A DNA stretch of 33,330 nucleotides from Muribaculum sp. (GTDB lineage: Bacteria > Bacteroidota > Bacteroidia > Bacteroidales > Muribaculaceae), in NCBI GenBank assembly GCA_023667055.1, contig JAMPAV010000019.1, positions 1-33,330 on the forward strand, read 5' to 3'. The number at the start of each line of letters is the position of its first letter. The stretch's first letter is position 1. Below are positions 18,016 through 24,647 of this stretch, one piece after another. The notes under the pieces were generated by a model, which was given only the letters and a program-made list of their open reading frames with translations, was not told the DNA's origin and searched no databases. A program made the position numbers and the translations under genes.

Positions 18016-18788
18016 TTTTCTATAACGTTTTTTTCGCCTTTATATTGTATGTTGTTCAAAAAGTTGTGCCAACTCTCCCTCGTCCCTCCATACACGTTGG
18101 TGTCCACCTTCCCTCGCACTCCTTTGATGGCTCCGTGGTGGCTGTATTGCCAGAATGTCCATTCCGAGGCTATCTGGTCTTCCGATAATGCACATATCCA
18201 TAGAGAGTGTCCGGGAAACGAGTCTTCAAGAAACCTGTAGTAATCCTTCTTGTTGCAGTATAGCGTAGGGGCAAGCCCTCTCAGATTAAGATAATCCACC
18301 ATCGTGGAGAGCCTTTCCTTGATCAGTTCGTCGTCTATTCCTTCGGGATTACCCGACGACTCCACATCTATCGCCACGCCCATCTCAAGATTCCTGTCGC
18401 CTACCACTTCAAGAAGGTTCAAAGCTTGCTCCACTCCGTCCTTGTCAAACCTGAAGAAATGATATGCGCCGCGTTTCAATCCCGATTGCCCTGCGTTCGC
18501 ATAGTTCATGTAGAAGTTCTTGTCTTTGAATGATACTCCTTCTGAGGCTTTTATCCACACAAATTCCACTCCGTCTGCTCGCACTTTTCTGTAGTCTATC
18601 ACTCCGTTGTGTGATGACACGTCTATTCCCATGACGGGATATAGTTCCCTGTCAACGTAGGGTGGCGTCGTCTTGAAGTATATCCACGACGCGTATATGG
18701 CCCACAATAATAATCCTCCTGCCAAAATAAAGCACAGGAAGATGATTATATCGTTTTTGCGTGTGTTGACGTCGGCCAGTATCTTCAT
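18012..18788 (-). CDS. Membrane-anchored GH25 muramidase (lysozyme)
   Basis: GH25 enzymes cut the beta-1,4 bond between N-acetylmuramic acid and N-acetylglucosamine in peptidoglycan. The 258-residue protein starts with a cytoplasmic stub and one transmembrane segment (about 14-38, IIIFLCFILAGGLLLWAIYA), leaving the catalytic domain in the periplasm. The domain begins with GIDVSSHNG, has the WIKASEG strand, the AYHFFRF strand and the acidic pair of AIDVESSG, and ends with WQYSHHG and VDTNVYGG, all GH25 hallmarks. Its stop overlaps the GTG of porU by 4 bp, so the two are likely translated together. A near-consensus promoter lies directly upstream. Confidence 0.92.
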   Translation of the reverse strand: MKILADVNTRKNDIIIFLCFILAGGLLLWAIYASWIYFKTTPPYVDRELYPVMGIDVSSHNGVIDYRKVRADGVEFVWIKASEGVSFKDKNFYMNYANAGQSGLKRGAYHFFRFDKDGVEQALNLLEVVGDRNLEMGVAIDVESSGNPEGIDDELIKERLSTMVDYLNLRGLAPTLYCNKKDYYRFLEDSFPGHSLWICALSEDQIASEWTFWQYSHHGAIKGVRGKVDTNVYGGTRESWHNFLNNIQYKGEKNVIEK

Positions 18789-18795
18789 CGTACCA

Positions 18796-18829
18796 CAAAA
18801 TTAGTAAAAATTTCAGTCGTACACAAAAA
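18796..18829 (-). promoter_or_regulatory. Promoter of the muramidase-porU operon
   Basis: On the minus strand, TTTTTG (18829-18824), a 20-bp spacer and TAATTTTG (18803-18796) match the Bacteroidetes -33/-7 pattern. The -7 box ends 7 nt before the muramidase ATG, so transcription should start within a few bases of the start codon (leader about 2-4 nt). Confidence 0.7.
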
Positions 18830-18867
18830 GCCAAGGCTTAAAAAATGATAAATTGCGAAAAAAATAT

Positions 18868-18875
18868 TAATTTTG
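18868..18875 (+). promoter_or_regulatory. cvpA promoter -7 box (leaderless)
   Basis: TAATTTTG matches TAnnTTTG. It ends 4 nt before the cvpA ATG (18880), placing the expected transcription start at or next to the A of the start codon. No -33 TTG at the usual 19-20 bp spacing is seen. It is divergent from the muramidase promoter. Confidence 0.5.
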
Positions 18876-18879
18876 CATC

Positions 18880-19431
18880 ATGGGAGAAGCGATATACCAT
18901 ATTCTGGTCTTGGCCGTGGCACTTGTTGCCTTGATGAAGGGCTTCAGTAGAGGTCTGACACGTCAGGTGTCAGACATGCTGGGCTTCGTTTTTGGCGCTG
19001 TTGCTGCGCGTACTTTGGGCCCTGGCTTTGAATCATGGCTTATGGAATGGATTCCTGAATTTTATCATCCCGTGGCAAAAGGTTTTTTCTTCTCTACCCT
19101 TTCCTATGGTTTGATTTGGAGTGGATGTCTTCTCTTTTTCTCCGCACTCACACGAATCCTGAATCTGATTCTCGGTTGTATTCCGGTAGGTGTCTTGAAC
19201 TCTATCTGCGGCGCGGTGTTTAATCTATTGAAGTATCTTATGTTTTTGTCTCTGCTCTTCGACCTGGCTATCTGTCGTCCTTTCGGATCTCCGCTCATGC
19301 ACTGTGCGCAGCATGATGACGGCAACCTTGTGGATGGCGTCATACGCCTCGCCCCGTCTGTGCTTGGATATATGTCTGCCGAAGACTATATTTTGAAAGT
19401 CCAGCTATGGGAGGCTAAGAGCATCAGTTGA
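18880..19431 (+). CDS. CvpA family membrane protein
   Basis: The 183-residue protein has about four hydrophobic segments (residues about 5-22, 28-48, 64-90, 100-130) and the early motif MKGFSRGLTRQVSDMLGFVFGAVAAR, which is characteristic of CvpA (colicin V production accessory protein). CvpA is an inner-membrane protein linked elsewhere to envelope stress and bile resistance; its molecular action is not established. It begins next to a divergent promoter and precedes the suf genes with a 111-nt gap. Its stop overlaps an ATG (TGATG), but the short frame that follows has no support as a gene. Confidence 0.88.
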   Translation: MGEAIYHILVLAVALVALMKGFSRGLTRQVSDMLGFVFGAVAARTLGPGFESWLMEWIPEFYHPVAKGFFFSTLSYGLIWSGCLLFFSALTRILNLILGCIPVGVLNSICGAVFNLLKYLMFLSLLFDLAICRPFGSPLMHCAQHDDGNLVDGVIRLAPSVLGYMSAEDYILKVQLWEAKSIS

Positions 19432-19503
19432 TGAATAATGTGAAAACGACAATGTATATGAGGACAGGAAGATTAGGGAAAGAAATTAAAAACAACGTGT
19501 TGA

Positions 19504-19534
19504 ATTCAAAATTCAACATTCAAAATTCAACATT
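19504..19534. repeat. 14-bp perfect tandem duplication before sufC
   Basis: ATTCAAAATTCAAC occurs twice head to tail (19504-19517, 19518-19531), followed by ATT as the start of a third unit. It lies 9 nt before the sufC start, at the position where sufB would be expected. No protein remnant is visible in the 111-nt gap. Confidence 0.85.
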
Positions 19535-19542
19535 ATATAGAT

Positions 19543-20322
19543 ATGATGCTTTCTGTCAAAGACCTTCACGCTGAAATTGAAGGTAAGGAAATATTGAGGG
19601 GTATAAACCTGAATGTGAATGCCGGTGAGGTTCATGCCATAATGGGTCCCAACGGATCCGGAAAATCCACTCTTTCGATGGTGCTTGCCGGCAATCCGGC
19701 CTATGAAGTGACATCAGGTGAGGTGATATTCAATGGTGAGAATCTTCTCGACAAGACCCCGGATGTAAGAAGCCATTTGGGGCTGTTCCTTGGTTTTCAG
19801 TATCCGGTGGAAATCCCGGGTGTGTCTATGGTGAATTTCATGAGGGCTGCCGTAAATGCCAAAAGGAAATATCTCGGACAGCCCCCAATCGGTGCCACCG
19901 ATTTCCTTAAAATGATGCGCGAGAAAAGAGCCATTGTGGAACTCGACAACAAACTCGCGTCAAGAAGTGTCAATGAGGGTTTCTCCGGCGGTGAGAAGAA
20001 GCGTAATGAGATTTTTCAAATGGCAGTGCTCGAACCAAAACTCTCTATCCTTGATGAGACAGACTCCGGTCTTGATGTCGATGCATTGAGAATCGTTGCA
20101 GAAGGAGTGAATAAATTGCGTAGCAACCAAAATGCTACTATTGTAATCACCCACTATCAGCGTCTTCTTGACTATATCAAACCCGACGTGATTCATATTC
20201 TCTATAAGGGAAGGATAGTATATACCGGTGGCCCGGAACTTGCCCTTGAGATTGAGAAGAAGGGCTATGACTGGATAAAGTCGGAAGTGGATAAAAAGGA
20301 TGAGATAAAAGGGGAGGCATAA
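19543..20322 (+). CDS. sufC: Fe-S cluster assembly ATPase SufC
   Basis: SufC is the cytosolic ABC-type ATPase that works with SufB and SufD as the scaffold for Fe-S cluster building. Visible motifs: Walker A MGPNGSGKST (about 33-42), a Q-loop near GFQYPVEIPGV that is typical of SufC, the signature FSGGEKKRNE, Walker B LSILDETDSGLD and the late H-loop ITHYQRLLDYI. Length 259 aa. Two adjacent ATGs (19543, 19546) are possible starts. It is followed 2 nt later by sufD. Unlike the common sufBCDS order, no sufB precedes it. Confidence 0.97.
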   Translation: MMLSVKDLHAEIEGKEILRGINLNVNAGEVHAIMGPNGSGKSTLSMVLAGNPAYEVTSGEVIFNGENLLDKTPDVRSHLGLFLGFQYPVEIPGVSMVNFMRAAVNAKRKYLGQPPIGATDFLKMMREKRAIVELDNKLASRSVNEGFSGGEKKRNEIFQMAVLEPKLSILDETDSGLDVDALRIVAEGVNKLRSNQNATIVITHYQRLLDYIKPDVIHILYKGRIVYTGGPELALEIEKKGYDWIKSEVDKKDEIKGEA

Positions 20323-20324
20323 AT

Positions 20325-21692
20325 ATGAGCGCAATTGATCAATATCTTGATTTGTGGCGTGACAACATGGCGTTGATAGAGTCAAAGTCGGCTGAACCAC
20401 TTGATAATTTACGTGGTCGCGCCGCCGATTCTTTGAGCGTCAATCCATTGCCTACCCTCAAATCTGAAAATTATAGGCATACCGATTTGGAGAAATTGTT
20501 GTCGCCGGATTTTGGTGTGAATATTGCGAGAGTTCCATTCCGGATTAATCCGGCCGAAACTTTCAGATGTGATGTGCCGCAATTATCGACCTCGCTGTTT
20601 CTTGTTGTCAATGATGGCTTTGCCGAGACTGCCGGTTGCCGTGAAAAACTTCCCGAGGGAGTGGATGTGATTTCTCTCGCCGAATATTCACGTGAGAATC
20701 CTGAGTTTGTCAGTCGATACTACGGTTGTATGGCAGATATAAATAATCCTATTGTGGCACTCAATACTTTGCTTTGTCAGGATGGGGTAGTGGTCAGGGT
20801 GCGCAAAGGTGTTAAAGTGGAACAAACGATTCAGCTTGTCAATATCTTTAACAGCACTATGCCACTCCTCGCGGCCCGTCGTCTGCTAATTGTGCTGGAG
20901 GAGGATTCTGAAGCCAAAATGCTCGTGTGTGACCATACTCAGACTGATGGTGTTGATTTTTGCGGAGTTCAGGTTGTCGAGATTTTTGCCGGACGTGGAT
21001 GCAAGTTTGATTTCTACGATCTGGAGGAGAGCACGGAGACCACTACCCGTTTATCTGCACTTTATCTTCGTCAGGAAGAAGGGTCGGAGGTGCTTCTTGA
21101 TGCAATGACGCTTTACAATGGTGTGACGCGCAATGAGTTTTATACAGACTTTGCCGGACGTCATGCACGGCTTCGTATGCTTGGAATGGGAATCGAAGAC
21201 AGGTCGCGCCGACTTGATACATATTCCAGAATTGCTCATAACGTACCTGATTGCAATACTGATGAACTGTTCAAGTATGTGGTGGAAGATGAGGCTCAGG
21301 GGGCGTTTGCCGGCCTGATTTATGTGGCTGAAGGGGCTTCCAAGACTGAGGCATACCAGTCAAACCGCAACCTTGTCGGCAGTGCAGATGCTCGGATGCA
21401 CTCCAAACCCCAGCTCGAAATCTACAACGATGACGTGAAGTGTTCGCATGGCACCGCAATCGGTCAGCTTGATGAAAAACAGTTGTTCTATATGATGACC
21501 CGCGGTCTTTCCGAAGAAGAGGCAAGGCTTATGCTTAAGCAGGCATTCATGTCTGATGTCATCGACGGCGTGTCGCTGCAACCTCTGCGTGACCGCTTGA
21601 AATTAATGGTGGAACGCCGTTTTGCCGGAGAGCAATCAGCCTGCAATAAATGCACAATGCACAATGCACAATGCACAATTAAAAAGTCGTGA
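20325..21692 (+). CDS. sufD: Fe-S cluster assembly protein SufD
   Basis: SufD is the SufB-like subunit of the SufBC2D scaffold, needed for iron entry. The protein shows the SufB/D beta-helix core, including ILEEDSEAKMLVCDHTQ, and the C-terminal conserved segment LEIYNDDVKCSHGTAIGQLDE plus LFYMMTRGLSEEEARLML. ATG 20325 has a strong site GGGGAGG 8 nt upstream, rare here. The natural domain ends near LKLMVERRF; the last 17 or so residues (ACNKCTMHNAQ...) are read from a 7-bp tandem repeat and are unlikely to be functional. The stop is 1 nt before the sufS ATG, implying coupling. Confidence 0.96.
   Translation: MSAIDQYLDLWRDNMALIESKSAEPLDNLRGRAADSLSVNPLPTLKSENYRHTDLEKLLSPDFGVNIARVPFRINPAETFRCDVPQLSTSLFLVVNDGFAETAGCREKLPEGVDVISLAEYSRENPEFVSRYYGCMADINNPIVALNTLLCQDGVVVRVRKGVKVEQTIQLVNIFNSTMPLLAARRLLIVLEEDSEAKMLVCDHTQTDGVDFCGVQVVEIFAGRGCKFDFYDLEESTETTTRLSALYLRQEEGSEVLLDAMTLYNGVTRNEFYTDFAGRHARLRMLGMGIEDRSRRLDTYSRIAHNVPDCNTDELFKYVVEDEAQGAFAGLIYVAEGASKTEAYQSNRNLVGSADARMHSKPQLEIYNDDVKCSHGTAIGQLDEKQLFYMMTRGLSEEEARLMLKQAFMSDVIDGVSLQPLRDRLKLMVERRFAGEQSACNKCTMHNAQCTIKKS
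21651..21678. repeat. 7-bp x 4 tandem repeat across the sufD/sufS junction
   Basis: TGCACAA is repeated four times without error (21651-21678), inside the last codons of sufD and 15 nt before the sufS ATG. Because the unit is not a multiple of three, any change of copy number shifts the end of the sufD frame. See the finding for the outcome of gain or loss. Confidence 0.92.
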
Positions 21693-21693
21693 G

Positions 21694-22908
21694 ATGGATA
21701 TAGAGAAAATCAGACGAGAATTTCCAATTCTGGAAAGAAAGGTGGATAAATACCAGCTGGTCTATCTTGACAACACAGCTACATCGCAAACGCCGCAAAG
21801 CGTGGTGGATGCGGTCGTTGCGGGATATTGCGTACATAAGGCCAACGTGCACCGTGGTGTGCATACTCTCTCGCAGGAAGCCACCGATATTCAGGAAGGA
21901 TGCCGTCGCCGTTTGCGTGATTACCTGAACGCCGGTTCGGTTGAGGAGATTATATTCACACGTGGCACTACGGAATCCATAAATCTCGTCGCCTCTTCTT
22001 TTGGCACATTGTTTCCCCCGAATGGTGAGATCATACTCACTGTAATGGAACATCATTCAAATATTGTGCCATGGCAATTGCTGCAGAGCCGTCGCCCGGA
22101 TTTGAAGATAAGGGTTGTGGATATTGATGATAATGGTGTGCTGCTGATGGATCAATACAAGGCATTGTTCAATGAGCATACATGTATGGCATCATTCTGT
22201 CATGTCTCGAATGTATTGGGCACTGTCAATCCGGTGAAGGAGATGACAGCTTATGCTCATTCAAAGGGCGTGCCGGTTCTGATTGATGGCGCTCAGGCTT
22301 CTCCACACCTTAGGATTGACGTCAGGGATCTGGATTGCGACTTCTATGTGTTCTCATCGCATAAGATGTATGGCCCCACAGGAGTGGGGGTATTATATGG
22401 CAAGAAGGAGAGATTGATGGGTATGCCCCCTTATCAGGGAGGTGGCGAGATGATTGCACATGTAAGTTTCGAGGGTACCACTTTTGCCGACCTGCCGTTT
22501 AAGTTTGAAGCCGGCACTCCTGATTTCGTTGGAATTGGTGCTTTTCCAAAAGCACTTGATTTCATGGAATCGCTCGGTGTTGAGAATATAGAAGCTCATG
22601 AGACCGATCTTCTCAGATATTGCGAGGAGGAATTATCCAAAATCGAACATCTTGAAATATATGGTCATGCTGAGCATAAGAGTGCTGTCCTTTCATTCAA
22701 TGTCGATGGCATACACCCATACGATATCGGCATGTTGCTTGATAAGTTGGGTGTGGCTGTTCGCACTGGTCACCATTGTGCCCAACCACTTATGCAGCGA
22801 CTCGGCATTCCCGGCACCGTCCGTGCATCCTTTGCTGCCTATAATACTAAAGAAGAAGTGGATGCCTTTGTCTCTGCACTCCGCCGCATCCTCCCGATCT
22901 TATCATGA
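21694..22908 (+). CDS. sufS: Cysteine desulfurase SufS
   Basis: SufS is a PLP-dependent group II cysteine desulfurase that supplies sulfur for Fe-S clusters. The PLP lysine is K224 in SSHKMYGPTGVG; the catalytic cysteine is C362 in RTGHHCAQPLM, with the short loop typical of group II enzymes. Length from ATG 21694 (MDIEKIRREFPIL) is 404 aa, standard for the family. The frame stays open upstream to at least 21622 through the TGCACAA repeat, but that part overlaps sufD and has no homology. It is the last gene of the suf set. No SufE or SufU gene is present in the window. Confidence 0.97.
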   Translation: MDIEKIRREFPILERKVDKYQLVYLDNTATSQTPQSVVDAVVAGYCVHKANVHRGVHTLSQEATDIQEGCRRRLRDYLNAGSVEEIIFTRGTTESINLVASSFGTLFPPNGEIILTVMEHHSNIVPWQLLQSRRPDLKIRVVDIDDNGVLLMDQYKALFNEHTCMASFCHVSNVLGTVNPVKEMTAYAHSKGVPVLIDGAQASPHLRIDVRDLDCDFYVFSSHKMYGPTGVGVLYGKKERLMGMPPYQGGGEMIAHVSFEGTTFADLPFKFEAGTPDFVGIGAFPKALDFMESLGVENIEAHETDLLRYCEEELSKIEHLEIYGHAEHKSAVLSFNVDGIHPYDIGMLLDKLGVAVRTGHHCAQPLMQRLGIPGTVRASFAAYNTKEEVDAFVSALRRILPILS

Positions 22909-22924
22909 TTGGTCCATACTTTTT

Positions 22925-22948
22925 TAATTTTAACAATTGTTAAAATTA
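22925..22948. repeat. 24-bp perfect palindrome after sufS
   Basis: TAATTTTAACAA followed directly by its reverse complement, beginning 17 nt after the sufS stop and preceded by a run of T. With no loop and high A+T content it could be a weak bidirectional terminator or a binding site for a dimeric protein. Confidence 0.7.
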
Positions 22949-23050
22949 TTCCATCTCAAAACATTTTGGTAGTTAAGAATGTTTAAAAATTATAAAAGAA
23001 GATAGATTTTTGTTCATTAAGAATCACGGAAACTGGTAATCTCCGTAATT

Positions 23051-23082
23051 AAAAACGACCAATCGTGAGATTGGTCGTTTTT
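23051..23082. terminator. Strong bidirectional terminator between sufS and the toxin gene
   Basis: AAAAACGACCAATC (23051-23064), loop GTGA, GATTGGTCGTTTTT (23069-23082): a 14-bp perfect stem whose base supplies a U-run in both directions. It lies between convergent sufS (+) and the toxin gene (-) and would serve both. Confidence 0.93.
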
Positions 23083-23126
23083 ATACATTTGGAAACACTC
23101 AATTCCAATTTTCGTTTGAATAATTA

Positions 23127-23405
23127 TCAACCGAAAATATCTGAATGTGAACCGGTGTCAATAAGTAATAGGGTTAGGGCGAAATCATTTTGTTCCCAAA
23201 CCAAAAGCCAATCGGATTCTATGTGGCATTCCCATGTATTGTTGGATTTATTCGAAAGTTTATGAGGTCTGTATTTTTCTGAAAGAGTTCCATTCTCAGA
23301 TAATTCTTTGACACATTCTTTGAATTTGTCGATATTTAGCCCTCTTTTAATGCATTTTTTTAATGCTTTATCAAATTTCCGAGTTGTTTCTATTGAATAA
23401 TTCAT
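23127..23405 (-). CDS. YafQ-type toxin (RelE/ParE superfamily mRNA interferase)
   Basis: YafQ toxins are ribosome-dependent endoribonucleases. The 92-residue protein carries the family's active-site set in the right order: H48, H61 with D65 and W66 (CHIESDWLLVWE), H87 and F91 (TGSHSDIF). The basic N-terminal helices are also typical. The start overlaps the antitoxin stop by 4 bp (ATGA), the classical arrangement for coupled toxin-antitoxin pairs. The catalytic residues look intact, so the toxin is probably active. Confidence 0.93.
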   Translation of the reverse strand: MNYSIETTRKFDKALKKCIKRGLNIDKFKECVKELSENGTLSEKYRPHKLSNKSNNTWECHIESDWLLVWEQNDFALTLLLIDTGSHSDIFG

Positions 23406-23614
23406 ATTCCGAATGACTTGAACATATCTTCGACTGTGTCGAAATGGGTTACTCGTCCGGCTTTGACATCTTCCATCGCTTCTTCGTAACCGGTGAGTTT
23501 GCGCTTGCGTTTGGGCGCTGCTATGGTGACTCCCTCAAGTGCATTCAAAATCTTCTTGAGGTGTGGTAGAATTGATTGATTTTCTACATTGATTGTCAAC
23601 TGTGTCATGGTCAT
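23402..23614 (-). CDS. Antitoxin of the YafQ-type pair
   Basis: The small protein (70 aa from ATG 23614) precedes the toxin and overlaps it by 4 bp. Its N-terminus (LTINVENQSILPHLKKILNA) looks like a strand plus helix for dimerisation/DNA binding, followed by a basic linker (PKRKRKLTG) and an acidic C-terminal helix that would wrap the toxin (AMEDVKAGRVTHFDTVEDMF). It is not clearly a DinJ; I do not assign a family. A longer frame from TTG 23632 is unlikely because the promoter box lies on that codon. A second ATG at 23608 is possible. Confidence 0.85.
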   Translation of the reverse strand: MTMTQLTINVENQSILPHLKKILNALEGVTIAAPKRKRKLTGYEEAMEDVKAGRVTHFDTVEDMFKSFGI

Positions 23615-23629
23615 ATATTCTTTTGTATG

Positions 23630-23637
23630 CAAAGATA
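23630..23637 (-). promoter_or_regulatory. Toxin-antitoxin promoter -7 box
   Basis: Minus-strand TATCTTTG matches TAnnTTTG and ends 15 nt before the antitoxin ATG at 23614, giving a leader of about 10 nt. It lies in the 53-nt gap after lgt, so the pair can be expressed apart from lgt. A -33 TTG is not obvious. Confidence 0.6.
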
Positions 23638-23667
23638 TAACAATTATTTGAGAAAAAGAATTTATTT

Positions 23668-24534
23668 CTATCTTTTTTTCAATTTTCCGTTCCCTTGCAT
23701 CTCTTCCGCAAATTTATTCGGAAATTCCCAATGCTGCCTTGGCCTTACCATGGCATATATGATAAGTCCTATCCCAAGCAGAATAAATGGTATGCTCAGA
23801 AGCTGACCCTGGTCAATTCCCCAGTTGGCACGCATCTCTATTTCCCATGGCACCTGCACATTCTTAACATATTCGATAAGAAACCTTGAGCCAAACGTGA
23901 CAAGGAAGAATATGCCCGTCATCAGCCACGGCCTTTCCTCAGCATTCTTCTTCCAATACATCCACATCAGCAGGAAGAAGAGCAGAAGATAGCATCCTGC
24001 CTCATATAGCTGCGTCGGATGCGCCGGAAGAATCTCGTGATTGCGCACAAACAGGAATCCCCATGGCAATTCAGTAGCCGCTCCATAGATTTCTGAGTTC
24101 ATCAGATTTCCAAGCCTGATCAGACAGCCTGTCAATGCTATCGGTGCCACTATCTTGTCGATTACCCAACTCAGTGGTTTGTGGGCCACAAACTTGCAGA
24201 ATATCCACATCCCTATGATGATGGCTATCGTTCCTCCATGGCTCGCAAGCCCTCCGTTCCATACTTTCAGTATCTCTCCCGGATGGGCCGAGTAGTAGTC
24301 CCACTCGTAGAAAAACACATGTCCGAGTCGGGCTCCGACTATTGTGCACACCACAAGATATGTGAGAAGAGTCCCGAGCCATTGCTCGGGAGCTCCCTCA
24401 TGCTTAAACATTTTGGCTACTATCTGATAGCCTATGAAAAATCCTATCACGAACATCAACCCATACCATCTCACGGCAAATGGTCCGAACGAAAACAGTA
24501 CGGGATCAACATTCCAGGTCACGTATCCTAACAT
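23668..24534 (-). CDS. lgt: Prolipoprotein diacylglyceryl transferase
   Basis: Lgt transfers diacylglycerol from phosphatidylglycerol to the lipobox cysteine of prolipoproteins, in the inner membrane. It has seven hydrophobic segments. Family signatures present: the early RWYGLMFVIGF, the GARLGHVFFYEW segment, GGLASHGG, the core signature GCLIRLGNLMNSEIYG, and AHPTQLYEAG. From ATG 24534 (MLGYVTWNVDP) the length is 289 aa, as expected; a TTG at 24538 is also in frame. It follows ackA on the same strand, across a large inverted repeat that ends 5 nt before this start and could affect its translation. Confidence 0.96.
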   Translation of the reverse strand: MLGYVTWNVDPVLFSFGPFAVRWYGLMFVIGFFIGYQIVAKMFKHEGAPEQWLGTLLTYLVVCTIVGARLGHVFFYEWDYYSAHPGEILKVWNGGLASHGGTIAIIIGMWIFCKFVAHKPLSWVIDKIVAPIALTGCLIRLGNLMNSEIYGAATELPWGFLFVRNHEILPAHPTQLYEAGCYLLLFFLLMWMYWKKNAEERPWLMTGIFFLVTFGSRFLIEYVKNVQVPWEIEMRANWGIDQGQLLSIPFILLGIGLIIYAMVRPRQHWEFPNKFAEEMQGNGKLKKR

Positions 24535-24538
24535 TTTC

Positions 24539-24641
24539 AATTGTTTGGTTTAAGGTTTAAGGTTTAGGGTTTAATTCAAGTGAAATATATCAAATTTATA
24601 ATCCATTAAATTAAACCTTAAACCCTAAACCTTAAACAATT
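24539..24641. repeat. Large inverted repeat of GGTTTA-type arrays between ackA and lgt
   Basis: GTTTAAGGTTTAGGGTTTAA (24555-24574) is the exact reverse complement of 24618-24637, with a 43-nt AT-rich centre; outer AATTGTTT/AAACAATT also pair. The right arm (24608-24637) is identical over 30 bp to 25898-25927 on the other side of ackA. The arms are built of 7-8 bp units and hold two- to three-base G-tracts. The whole fills the ackA-lgt gap. Confidence 0.9.
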
Positions 24642-24647
24642 AAAATT

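Noticed and set aside
19431..19550. Short open frame starting on the cvpA stop (TGATG)
   Set aside because: It runs through a low-complexity repeat into sufC out of frame, shows no homology to SufB and has no ribosome-binding site.
21622..21693. N-terminal extension of sufS
   Set aside because: It overlaps sufD, is read through the TGCACAA repeat, and the family N-terminus begins at ATG 21694.
24555..24637. Inverted repeat as ends of an insertion element
   Set aside because: Only 43 nt lie between the arms, there is no transposase, and the arms are simple 7-8 bp tandem units.
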